A DNA stretch of 64,000 nucleotides from Mangrovimicrobium sp033283265. GTDB taxonomy: Bacteria; Pseudomonadota; Gammaproteobacteria; Pseudomonadales; Halieaceae. Positions 25,040 to 33,093 of the stretch are shown one piece after another. The translations under genes were made by a program, and so were the position numbers. Within the stretch, counting starts at the first letter, position 1. Every line of letters starts with the position of its first letter. The stretch is from contig JAWMQN010000005.1 of assembly GCA_033283265.1 (NCBI GenBank), positions 274,802 through 338,801 of the forward strand, given 5' to 3'. Under the pieces are notes generated by a model. It made no database searches. It saw only the letters and a program-made list of their open reading frames with translations, and was not told the origin of the DNA.

Positions 25040-26857
25040 TTACGCCGCGCGTTCCGCGGCCAGTTGTTCCCGCAGCGCGGAAGTCGCCGCCACATCCACG
25101 GCGAGGTCGAATTCCTCGACGCTGCCGGTGAACACCACACCGTATTTTTCCCGCGCCCGCGCCACGCTGACGATCTCGTCGAGCACGTCTTCCTTCACCG
25201 ACTCCGGGTCGCGCAGCAGCGCGGGCTCGAAGCCGGCGCCGCCGCCGTACTGGTAGGCGATCACGGTTTCCGGCGGCAGCACTTCGCTGGCGGAGAGCTC
25301 CACCCGGTGTTCCTGCGGTGTGCCAACGTTGAAGTGGTTGAGGTAGGGGCTGGCGTCGTCGCCGCCGCACATGCCGCGCAGGGGGTGCTCGTAGGTCACC
25401 ATCCAGGCCATGGCGGTGGTCGGTGCCAGTACCTTTTTCACGTTGAGGCTGCCGGGCTGGCCGCGCCAGCGCCCTGCACCCTCGGAGTCCTGGACCATTT
25501 CGCGGCTGATATTCAGCACCGGGAAGCGCGGCTCGGCGTCCTCGACCTGGGACAGCAGCAGGTTGCCCAGCGCCGCGGGGCAGGAGCCCCAGCCGTCCAT
25601 GCCCTGGATCGCCGAGGCGTCGTGGGTGCGGGAGTCCACCCCCTGGTCCATCCACATGCGGCCCTGCTCGTCGAGGCCGATCACCGCGTTGGGCATGCCC
25701 ATCTTGTAGACCTGGGGCGCAGAGCGCTCGGGCACGATGGCGGACAGCGCCACGCACACCGCCTCGGTGATTTCGCAGGCCGGGTGGAAGGAGCCAAGTG
25801 CCGCCGGCTTGTTCGGCGGCGGCTGGGCGATGCAGCCCTCGGGGACGACGATATCGACGGCATTGAAAAAGCCCTCGTTCTTGACGATGTCCGGGTCCAT
25901 CGCCGCTACCACCTGGGTCATGACGTAGCTCAGGGTATTGCCGTAGGTGTTCCACACCCCGACCAGCTCCTGGCGGTCGTCGGTGCCAGTGAGGTCGACC
26001 GTCAACTGGTCACCCTTGATGGTACAGGCCACGTGCACGCGGATATCCTTGTGCTTGCCGACGGCGTCGTGATCGATGAAGACATCCGCTTCATAGGTGC
26101 CGTCGGGCCAGCTGCCGACCACTTCGCGCACGCACTTCTCGGTGTGCTCGATGTTGTAGTTGATGGCCGCGCGCACCTTGTCGGCGCCCCACTTGGCGAC
26201 CAGTTTGTCGAGCAGGCGCACCGCGTGCTGGACACCGCCGATCATCGCCGCGAGATCACCGGCAAAGGACGGGAAGCGGTTGTTGCGCACCACCATGTCG
26301 AAGAGGTCCTTGCGCAGGACCCCGCGGTGCACCAGCTTCACGCTGGGGAAAGCCAGACCCTCGGTGAAAATGTCGGTGGCCTCCAGGGTGAAGCCGCCCG
26401 GGTCCTTGCCGCCGGTGTCACCCTGGTGGGCCTGCAGGCACTGCACCATCAGCAGCTCGCCCTGGTCGTCGTAGACCGGCGCGTAGACGTTGTAGTCCGG
26501 CAGGTGACCACCGCCGGCATCCGGATCATTGGCGAGGAAAACGTCGCCCGGGCCCCAGTCGTAATCCTCGACATGCTCCAGCCCATAGCGCACGGTGTAC
26601 TGGCTGACGAAGCTCAGGTGCGGCGTGCCGATGGCGGAGCCGGCAAGCCGGCCGTGAGCGTCGACGATGCTCGCGTTGCGCTCGTTGGACTGGTTGATGA
26701 TGGCCGAGGACGCGGCGCGCCCGAGGTAGGTTGCCGCCTCGAAGGAGACGGTCTCCATGCCGCCGCGGATGATGCTGGCGGTGACCGGGTCGACGGTCTC
26801 GCTGGTGGCGAGTGGCTCGCGGCGTGCGGCGAGCCGGCGGTTCAGTTCAAATGACAT
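25040..26857 (-). CDS. hyuB: HyuB-type hydantoinase/oxoprolinase/carboxylase subunit B
   Basis: A 605-residue HyuB-family protein. DPVTASIIRGGMETVSFEAATYLGRAASSAIINQS near the N-terminus, NDPDAGGGHLPDYN and the C-terminal GGGAGFEPALLRDPE are family landmarks. It pairs with HyuA to form the ATP-dependent enzyme. The ATG before SFELNRR was chosen over an upstream ATG because an AGAGGAGCG sequence lies just before it. It is the first gene of the leftward run; its promoter should lie in 26858-26990. Confidence 0.93.
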   Translation of the reverse strand: MSFELNRRLAARREPLATSETVDPVTASIIRGGMETVSFEAATYLGRAASSAIINQSNERNASIVDAHGRLAGSAIGTPHLSFVSQYTVRYGLEHVEDYDWGPGDVFLANDPDAGGGHLPDYNVYAPVYDDQGELLMVQCLQAHQGDTGGKDPGGFTLEATDIFTEGLAFPSVKLVHRGVLRKDLFDMVVRNNRFPSFAGDLAAMIGGVQHAVRLLDKLVAKWGADKVRAAINYNIEHTEKCVREVVGSWPDGTYEADVFIDHDAVGKHKDIRVHVACTIKGDQLTVDLTGTDDRQELVGVWNTYGNTLSYVMTQVVAAMDPDIVKNEGFFNAVDIVVPEGCIAQPPPNKPAALGSFHPACEITEAVCVALSAIVPERSAPQVYKMGMPNAVIGLDEQGRMWMDQGVDSRTHDASAIQGMDGWGSCPAALGNLLLSQVEDAEPRFPVLNISREMVQDSEGAGRWRGQPGSLNVKKVLAPTTAMAWMVTYEHPLRGMCGGDDASPYLNHFNVGTPQEHRVELSASEVLPPETVIAYQYGGGAGFEPALLRDPESVKEDVLDEIVSVARAREKYGVVFTGSVEEFDLAVDVAATSALREQLAAERAA

Positions 26858-26990
26858 TCGGGCGCTCCTCTGTGGAGATTCCGGGCACAGGCCCGTAGTG
26901 GTGGGCAACCTTACACCAGCCGTTCCGGGGGAATGGAATCATCTGGCGTATCCTCATCGACATTTCATGCAGGCCGCGGTTTGGCACCGC

Positions 26991-28064
26991 TCAGCGCGTG
27001 GCGCGGCTGCGTCCGCGTGCGACCGTCAGCGGCGGGTTGAGGCGCTTGAAGCTGCGGTCGATGTAATAGGAGAGATAGGGGTACGGCGGGCGGGTGGCGC
27101 TGGCCTCGTCGAGGCGCTGCACCTGCTCGGGCGTCAGCTCCCAGCCGACCGCGCCGAGGTTGTCGCGCAGTTGGGCCTCGGTGCGGGCGCCGATGATGAC
27201 ACTCGCCACCGTGGGCCGGCGCAGCAGCCAGTTGAGGGAGATCTGGGCCAGGCTCCTGCCGGTCTCTTCGGCGATCTCGTCCAGCACGTCGATCACCTTG
27301 TACATCTGCTCCTCGTCCACTGGCAGGCCCCAGTGGGCCACCTGGCCGAGGCGGCTGTCCTCGGGGGCGGGCTGGTCGCGGCGCACCTTGCCGGCGAGTC
27401 GGCCCCAGGCCAGCGGGCTCCAGACAATGGCGCCGACCTGCTGGTCCGCCGCCAGCGGCATCAGTTCCCACTCGTAATCGCGGGTGAGCAAAGAGTAGTG
27501 CACCTGGTGGCTGATATAGCGCGGCCAGCCGTGGCGCTCGGCGATGCCGAGGGACTTCATCAGCTGCCAGCCGGTGAAATTGGAGACACCGACGTAACGC
27601 ACCTTGCCCTCGCGGACCAGCGCGTCCATGGTCGAGAGCACCTCCTCGATCGGCGTGTAGCCGTCGAAGCCGTGCAACTGGAGTACATCGACATAGTCGG
27701 TGTCGAGCCGGGTGAGCGCCGCTTCCACACCGCGGCGCAGGCGCAGGCGGGAGGAACCGGACTGATTCGGCCCCGGCCCCAGGGCCAGGCTCATCTTGGT
27801 GGTAATCAGCACCTCGTCCCGGCGCCCCTTGACGGCCGCGCCGAGCACCTGCTCACTGGCGCCATCGGAGTAGACGTCGGCGGTATCGAAGAGATTGACT
27901 CCGGCCTCGAGGCAGATATCGACCATGCGCCGGGCTTCGTCCACCCCGCTGCTGCCCATGGCGGCGAAGAACTCGCCCTGGCCACCGAAGGTTGCCGTAC
28001 CAAAACTGAGCACCGGCACCTGCAGGCCCGACGCGCCCAGGTACCGGTATTCCATATCCGCCAT
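26991..28064 (-). CDS. Aldo/keto reductase
   Basis: A 357-residue NADPH-dependent reductase of the (alpha/beta)8 AKR family. FDTADVYSDG contains the catalytic Asp and Tyr, ITTKMSL the catalytic Lys and LQLHGFDGYTP the catalytic His. The NADP-binding end IIGARTEAQLRDNLGA is also clear. It would reduce a carbonyl or oxidise an alcohol. It points towards HyuB with 133 bases between and diverges from an AraC-type gene, which may regulate it. Confidence 0.94.
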   Translation of the reverse strand: MADMEYRYLGASGLQVPVLSFGTATFGGQGEFFAAMGSSGVDEARRMVDICLEAGVNLFDTADVYSDGASEQVLGAAVKGRRDEVLITTKMSLALGPGPNQSGSSRLRLRRGVEAALTRLDTDYVDVLQLHGFDGYTPIEEVLSTMDALVREGKVRYVGVSNFTGWQLMKSLGIAERHGWPRYISHQVHYSLLTRDYEWELMPLAADQQVGAIVWSPLAWGRLAGKVRRDQPAPEDSRLGQVAHWGLPVDEEQMYKVIDVLDEIAEETGRSLAQISLNWLLRRPTVASVIIGARTEAQLRDNLGAVGWELTPEQVQRLDEASATRPPYPYLSYYIDRSFKRLNPPLTVARGRSRATR

Positions 28065-28249
28065 CTTATTGTCTCCGCACCGCTATGACTGGGCTCGACG
28101 GCTATGCTTTTGCGTTATAAGTGCCGTGCGAGGGAGATCATTAGGCCACAAGCCCTTGCTTCATACCCGACATTCAGCGTGGTAGTATCGACAATTGACG
28201 CAAGAGATCGACATCACCCCCTGCCAAACCGGCAAGGAGTCATAACATT

Positions 28250-29347
28250 ATGGGTGAAAAAGTGTTTTTCGGCGTGGACGGCCCGCTCGATTCCACGCCC
28301 GCTGACGGGCAGATGCGCGTCGCCAACCTGCAGGCCTTCCCCGGCCTGATCCGGCGACTCGGCGCGGACCCGAAGGCCATCCTCGAACGGCATGAAATCG
28401 ACCCGGCGCTGCTCTCGGACCCGGAGCACTTTGTCGACTGCAAATCCTTTGTCGACCTCTTCGAGTACTGCAGCAGCACCTTCAACGACTCACTCTTCGG
28501 CCTGCAGCTCGCCCAGCTACAGAACCCCGACGTCTTCGGCTGTGTCGCCGCCCTGTGCCGCTCCGCGGCCACCGTGCGCGAATCCCTGACCAGCTTCATG
28601 GACTACATCCCGGTTATCCATTCCCCCGCCACGGAACTGCAACTGGTGGAAAGCGAGAAAATCGCCGAAATCCGCTGGGGCGTTAACGCCGATCTCGGGG
28701 TCAACCAGCAGGCCAACTACCAGGCGGTGCTGCTGGACATGAAACTGCTGCGCCTGGTGGCCGGGGACAACCTGCGCCCCAGCTATGTCAACCTCGCCGT
28801 GGATGCGATACAGAAGGACATCCCGGAACTGGAGCGGACCCTCGGCTGCCGCTTCAACGCCACCAAGGGGGAGAACGCCATCGCCTTCCCCCTGCACATG
28901 CTCGACCAGCCGGTGGCCAGCGCCAACCGCACGGTCTTCAACCTGCTCGGCGGCTACCTGGAGCAGGTGAAAAACGCCGCGCGGGTCAGCCTCGCCCAGC
29001 GCGTCGAGGACTACGTGCGCGGCAGCCTCTCCTCGGGCCAGTGTTCCATCGAGCACTGCGCGCGCAAGCTGGGCCTCTCCGTGCGCACCCTGCAGGCCCA
29101 CCTGGCCGATGAGGGCCTGGTGTTCTCCGACCTGCTGGAGCGCCAGCGCTACGAGATCGCCCGCCGCTACCTGGCTCTCGAGCATGTCTCCCTCGACGAC
29201 ATCGCCGCCCTCCTCGGCTACGCCGAGCAGTCCAGCTTCGGCCGCGCCTTCAAGCGCTGGAGCGGCCTCACGCCCAAGCAGTTCCGCCAGCGGGCGCGCT
29301 CGCACATCATCGATTCGGCGATGCAGCCGCTGCCGGGGCTTTCGTAA
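28250..29347 (+). CDS. AraC-family regulator with arabinose-binding-like N-terminal domain
   Basis: A 365-residue regulator with the long alpha-helical N-terminal domain seen in OruR/ArgR-like AraC proteins (LIRRLGADPKAILERHEIDP ... CKSFVDLFEYCSSTFNDSLFGLQLA) and a C-terminal AraC HTH ending DDIAALLGYAEQSSFGRAFKRWSGLTPKQFR. AAGGAG precedes the ATG by about 12 bases. It diverges from the aldo/keto reductase across 185 bases. It is unrelated in its sensory domain to the AraC gene at 19281. Confidence 0.93.
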   Translation: MGEKVFFGVDGPLDSTPADGQMRVANLQAFPGLIRRLGADPKAILERHEIDPALLSDPEHFVDCKSFVDLFEYCSSTFNDSLFGLQLAQLQNPDVFGCVAALCRSAATVRESLTSFMDYIPVIHSPATELQLVESEKIAEIRWGVNADLGVNQQANYQAVLLDMKLLRLVAGDNLRPSYVNLAVDAIQKDIPELERTLGCRFNATKGENAIAFPLHMLDQPVASANRTVFNLLGGYLEQVKNAARVSLAQRVEDYVRGSLSSGQCSIEHCARKLGLSVRTLQAHLADEGLVFSDLLERQRYEIARRYLALEHVSLDDIAALLGYAEQSSFGRAFKRWSGLTPKQFRQRARSHIIDSAMQPLPGLS

Positions 29348-29821
29348 CCTCCCGACGCTTGCTGGTGCAGTTTCCGGGCGCCGGTCCTTGCTCCCCGCAT
29401 GCCTCCCGCTTACTCGAAAGCGCGGAACCTGCGCCGGTGAATGCGATAGTGAAGCGCACGCGCACAGTAGCGGGCCGCGCTGAAGCTTCGCACTGCCCGA
29501 GCCTTCGCCGGTGTATGTTTCGTGCGTCGAGTCAAAACGCTTTCGAGTAAGCGCGGAACATACACCGGCGAAGGCGGCATCGAAGGCACCGATATACCTA
29601 CATACCTACTCGGAAAATACATTCCCAAGCCGCAAAAATACTTTACCAAGCGCGCAACCCGGGAAGAATTGCCCGAGCGGCAGAGAGAGCCAACTTGCCC
29701 ACCCACAGCCCTTTGCGTATAACTTGGCAGGCCCGCCGCCACGCCGCGCGGGCCAATTACAAATAACGCAGGACGGGGGCCCGCAAGAGGCCCTCCAGCG
29801 ACAACCCACGGAGATACACCG
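29348..29821. other. Intergenic region with nested inverted repeats
   Basis: A 474-base gap without a convincing gene. The left half (29400-29580) is filled by the repeats described in the next entry. The right half (29580-29770) is less GC-rich and featureless by eye. CACGGAGATA (29808-29817) just before 29822 is the ribosome-binding region of the SDR gene. Confidence 0.6.
29410..29575. repeat. Nested inverted/direct repeat cluster (REP/BIME-like)
   Basis: Two inverted pairs are exact: TTACTCGAAAGCG (29410-29422) with CGCTTTCGAGTAA (29538-29550), and GCCTTCGCCGGTGTATGTT (29501-29519) with AACATACACCGGCGAAGGC (29557-29575). In addition AAGCGCGGAAC occurs directly at 29418-29428 and 29549-29559, followed each time by a related CCGGTG/CCGGCG unit. 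The pattern looks like two or three copies of one palindromic unit in both orientations, as in REP or BIME intergenic repeats. Confidence 0.75.
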
Positions 29822-30619
29822 ATGTCCGATTCCGCCTCAAAACCCGTTGCGCTCATCACCGGCGCCAGCTCCGGCATCGGCGATGCCATCGCCCGCAAGT
29901 TCGCCGCCAACGGCTTTGACCTGGTCGTCGTCGCGCGGCGCAGGGAGCGCCTCGAGCAACTCGCCGCCGACCTCGAAGGCCAGGCGAAGGTAGAGGTGGT
30001 CGTCGGTGACGTCACCGACCCGGCCACCTCCGAGAACGCGGTCAGCCGGGCGATGGAAGTCTTCGGCAAGCTGGACTGCCTGGTGAACAACGCCGGCTCC
30101 GGCATCTGGGCACCGGTGGGCGACACCACCGACGAGATGATGAACGACGTCATCGACATCAGCCTCAAGGGGCCCTTCTGGTTCTGCCGTGCAGCGGTCA
30201 AGGTGATGCAGCCGGGTTCCTCGATCATCAACATCGGCTCGGTCTTCGGCGTGATCGGCGGCATGACTGGCGGTATCTACTGCGCCATCAAGGCGGGCCT
30301 GATCGGCCTGACCCAGGCCATGGCGGCGGACTACGGTGCCGCGGGCATTCGCACCAATGTTGTCGCCCCGGGCGTGATCCGCACCGAGATGACCGACGCC
30401 TTCTGGGAAGCGGAGCCCTTCCAGCGCAGCAACCAGGAGCAGACGCCCTTCAACCGCGACGGCACCATGGAGGATGTGGCAGCGACCGTGCTCTTCCTCG
30501 CCTCCGACGGCGGCGGCTACATCAACGGCCAGACCATCGCCCTCGATGGCGGCTGGTCCACCACCAAGTTCCTGTGCAAGGATGCGCTGCTGGCGGAGCG
30601 CAAGCCCTACGAGGGATAA
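29822..30619 (+). CDS. SDR-family oxidoreductase
   Basis: A 265-residue classical short-chain dehydrogenase. ITGASSGIG (12-20) is the cofactor loop, NNAGSG the adenine-pocket motif and YCAIK the catalytic Tyr-x3-Lys. The end GYINGQTIALDGGWSTTKF is typical of the class. The residues after strand beta-2 (ARRRE) suggest NADP preference. The substrate is unknown. It stands alone between the repeat region and the Bax-like gene. Confidence 0.92.
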   Translation: MSDSASKPVALITGASSGIGDAIARKFAANGFDLVVVARRRERLEQLAADLEGQAKVEVVVGDVTDPATSENAVSRAMEVFGKLDCLVNNAGSGIWAPVGDTTDEMMNDVIDISLKGPFWFCRAAVKVMQPGSSIINIGSVFGVIGGMTGGIYCAIKAGLIGLTQAMAADYGAAGIRTNVVAPGVIRTEMTDAFWEAEPFQRSNQEQTPFNRDGTMEDVAATVLFLASDGGGYINGQTIALDGGWSTTKFLCKDALLAERKPYEG

Positions 30620-30789
30620 TGCGGGCTCCGGGCCTGGCGCGGGGGCCTTCACGGCGCCCTTGCCAGTACCCGGGCTTCTCACCTGCTTCCTGGCCGAACG
30701 CGACCTCTCTCGCCGCGGCAAGCGCCGCCGGTTGCGAAGTTCTCACCTACCAACTTGCATACCGGAACACGGGGCGATAGAGCAGAACC

Positions 30790-31902
30790 ATGATCATGAA
30801 CCGACTCAACAGGCTGGGACTCGTCCTGGCAATGGCAATTTCCGCCCTGGCGCTATCTGCCTGCTCCGACAAGCCCGAGCCGCAGCGCGAGGTAGACGCA
30901 GCTGCCGCCGGTCCTGCCAATACCACACCTGGCGCAGAACTGCCCGAGATCGTCGTGCTCTACGGCCGGGAGGAACTGGTGCCCTGGCTGGAAGCGGAAA
31001 GCTGGTGGGGAGAGATAGACGGCGACGAACAGTTGAGCGTGCCGCGCATCATGATTACGGCAATCCACCCCTCCTGGAGCGCGTACTCCGCGACCCTGCC
31101 CGTGCCGATCAAGAAACAGCTGTTCTATCGCCTGATGCTGCCCCTGGTGATGCACGCCAACCATATGGCGATGACTTTCCGCCAGGGGCTGCTGCAGGCC
31201 CGGGATGAATTCGAGGCGGAGGGCAAAATCTCCGCGCAGAGCCTCCAGTTGATACACCGCCTCGCGCCACTGCTGCCCGGCATGAACCTGGAAGACGCCC
31301 AGGCGCTGCAGCACGATCACGAAGAAATGGAGAACCTCCTGGACGCCCTGCTCTATCGCGTCGACGTCGTCCCCGCCGGGCTGGCGCTCGGCCAGGCGGC
31401 CTACGAGAGTGGCTATGGCACTTCGCGCTTTGCGACCGAGGGCAATTCCCTGTTCGGCCAGTGGACCTACAAGGGCGAGGGCCTGAAGCCGGCGCAACAG
31501 CGCACCAGCAGTAAAGGTGATTACCGCATCAAGGCCTTTGAATGGCCCTTCGACAGCGTCCGCGGCTACTTCATCAACCTCATGTCACACCCGGCCTACG
31601 AGGACTTCCGCCGGCTGCGCGCGGAACGCAGGGAGGCCGGCCAGCCGCTCGATTCCCTGCATCTCGCCGACGGCCTGCTGCGCTATTCGGAGCGCGGCGA
31701 GGACTACGTCAAGTCACTCAAGGGCATCATTCGGGCCAACCACCTGGACGCGGCGGACACCGCGGTGTTTCGCGACGAACCGCTGCGCTTCCTGATCAGC
31801 GAACAAAGCCCGGAGGGCGTCGTTGAGACCCGGGAAAAACTCGACGAGGCGAGGCAGAGCGGCGAGTTGGCCGCGATCGTCGAGCGCATGCGCCTGGAAT
31901 AA
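30790..31902 (+). CDS. Bax-like glucosaminidase-domain lipoprotein
   Basis: A 370-residue envelope protein. The lipoprotein signal ends at LSAC with the lipidated Cys at residue 25. The C-terminal half holds the glucosaminidase (GH73-like) fold: GQAAYESGYGTSRFATEGNS places the catalytic Glu at E206, then LFGQWTYKG. This closely parallels the E. coli Bax family. It probably cleaves peptidoglycan glycan strands in the periplasm. It ends directly against the convergent VOC gene with no spacer. Confidence 0.88.
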   Translation: MIMNRLNRLGLVLAMAISALALSACSDKPEPQREVDAAAAGPANTTPGAELPEIVVLYGREELVPWLEAESWWGEIDGDEQLSVPRIMITAIHPSWSAYSATLPVPIKKQLFYRLMLPLVMHANHMAMTFRQGLLQARDEFEAEGKISAQSLQLIHRLAPLLPGMNLEDAQALQHDHEEMENLLDALLYRVDVVPAGLALGQAAYESGYGTSRFATEGNSLFGQWTYKGEGLKPAQQRTSSKGDYRIKAFEWPFDSVRGYFINLMSHPAYEDFRRLRAERREAGQPLDSLHLADGLLRYSERGEDYVKSLKGIIRANHLDAADTAVFRDEPLRFLISEQSPEGVVETREKLDEARQSGELAAIVERMRLE

Positions 31903-32313
31903 TCAGTCGTCACCAGGCCCCACCCAGAACAGCGGGTTGTGGGCGATCTCCCACAGGTGGCCGTCCGGGTCCTGGAAATAACCACTGTAGCCACCCCAGA
32001 AGACTTTCTGTGGGGCTTTGACCAGTGTCGCACCGGCCTCCAGCGCCTGCTGCATAACGGCATCGACCTCGGCTTCGGACGCGACGTTATGCGCAAGCGA
32101 GAAGGATTCGAATCCGCTACCCTCGGCAGAGACCTGTGCATCCTCCGCCAGCGCTTCGCGACCGTACAAACCCAGCCAGCTTCCGTTCAGGGTGAAGAAC
32201 GCCACCTCGGGAGGCGACTCCATGCGCGGAAACCCGAGGCCCTCCTGGTAGAATTTGACGGCTCGCCCAAGGTCGCGAACGCCCAGGGTAATCATGCTTA
32301 TACGCGCTTGCAT
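31903..32313 (-). CDS. VOC (glyoxalase/bleomycin-resistance) family protein
   Basis: A 136-residue vicinal-oxygen-chelate protein. ITLGVRDLGRAVKFYQEGLGFP opens the first beta-alpha-beta-beta-beta unit, and the second ends YFQDPDGHLWEIAHNPLF with the usual Glu metal ligand. The function is open: dioxygenase, isomerase or binding protein. It is a single gene, convergent with the Bax-like gene, and its stop abuts that gene's stop. Confidence 0.92.
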   Translation of the reverse strand: MQARISMITLGVRDLGRAVKFYQEGLGFPRMESPPEVAFFTLNGSWLGLYGREALAEDAQVSAEGSGFESFSLAHNVASEAEVDAVMQQALEAGATLVKAPQKVFWGGYSGYFQDPDGHLWEIAHNPLFWVGPGDD

Positions 32314-32377
32314 TGGCGCAGACTCCTCTACTGTCCCGGGGCTGCCGACCGCGCTCCGCCTTCACCCGCAGCGACTG

Positions 32378-32764
32378 TCAGGAGCACCTGGCGGCACGCA
32401 GATTGCTGCTTAGCACCTGCTGCATTTTTTCGAATACCCACTTATTGCCGGATGGAAAACCGGGCACCAGCGGCCCCAGGTCCGAGAGGATTTCGGCGGC
32501 CTTCTCCCAGGTAACAGGCGTTTTTCTCACAACAGTGCCCGACGCGGGAACACAGGTAACGGAATTCAGCCAATCGGCAGTGACCAGTGACTCGATGAGC
32601 GCCGACTGGTAAACACCCACCCCATCACTGCTTTCGGTGGCAACACTGGCGATCCTGAAAATCAGTGTATGCCGCGTGTGCGCCGGATCCAAAAACGTGA
32701 CAGCCAGAGACCCGCCGTCCCGACGCTCCTCCAGCGAAACAATTTCCTTGGCCTCGATACCCAC
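32378..32764 (-). CDS. Hypothetical protein
   Basis: A 128-residue open frame starting with GTG, not recognised as any family. It is soluble, with moderate beta content, no signal peptide and no clear catalytic motif. Ordinary codon use and good composition support coding. It lies 64 bases upstream of the VOC gene on the same strand and may share its transcript. The start codon is uncertain. Confidence 0.55.
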   Translation of the reverse strand: MGIEAKEIVSLEERRDGGSLAVTFLDPAHTRHTLIFRIASVATESSDGVGVYQSALIESLVTADWLNSVTCVPASGTVVRKTPVTWEKAAEILSDLGPLVPGFPSGNKWVFEKMQQVLSSNLRAARCS

Positions 32765-33093
32765 GTTTACCCCCGACAGCTGGTCTCAGGGAGCCAGCCT
32801 GCATGACACCTATCCACACTCTCCACCCTGGCTGCATCAGGACGCAGGACAAGCAGTATCCTGTCGAAAAAAGCTGCCCTTGAGGCGACAGCACTTCCAG
32901 CGTGGCGCCGGACATTGGCAGACGCCTCGCGGCTGCCTGACTCCGGATATCCCAGTCTAACCCAGACGCTCGCCATGGGTCGAAAGGCTCCGCCCACAAA
33001 CACAAATGAGAATGTTTACTATTTACATTAAGATTTTCCACGGTTACAGTTTTGCCCTTCCATCTGCCAAACAGGACAGGAGCAGCGGTAAGC
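32765..33093. other. Intergenic region before the siderophore receptor
   Basis: A 329-base divergent gap. The left part is featureless; 33000-33060 is AT-rich and carries the probable Fur site described in the next entry. ACAGGAGC (33076-33083) is the ribosome-binding region of the receptor. No convincing gene is present. Confidence 0.55.
33004..33024 (+). promoter_or_regulatory. Candidate Fur box
   Basis: AAATGAGAATGTTTACTATTT has a good left half (AAATGAGAAT, the common gammaproteobacterial Fur half-site) and a weak right half. It lies 70-90 bases before the receptor start, where an iron-repressed promoter is expected. The neighbouring receptor and PiuC-like hydroxylase are classical Fur targets. 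Confidence 0.6.

Noticed and set aside
22772..26854. A very long open frame on the plus strand opposite HyuA/HyuB (over 1300 codons)
   Set aside because: It is a GC-codon-bias shadow of two well-supported minus-strand genes; its translation is rich in His, Gly, Val and Arg without any family motif.
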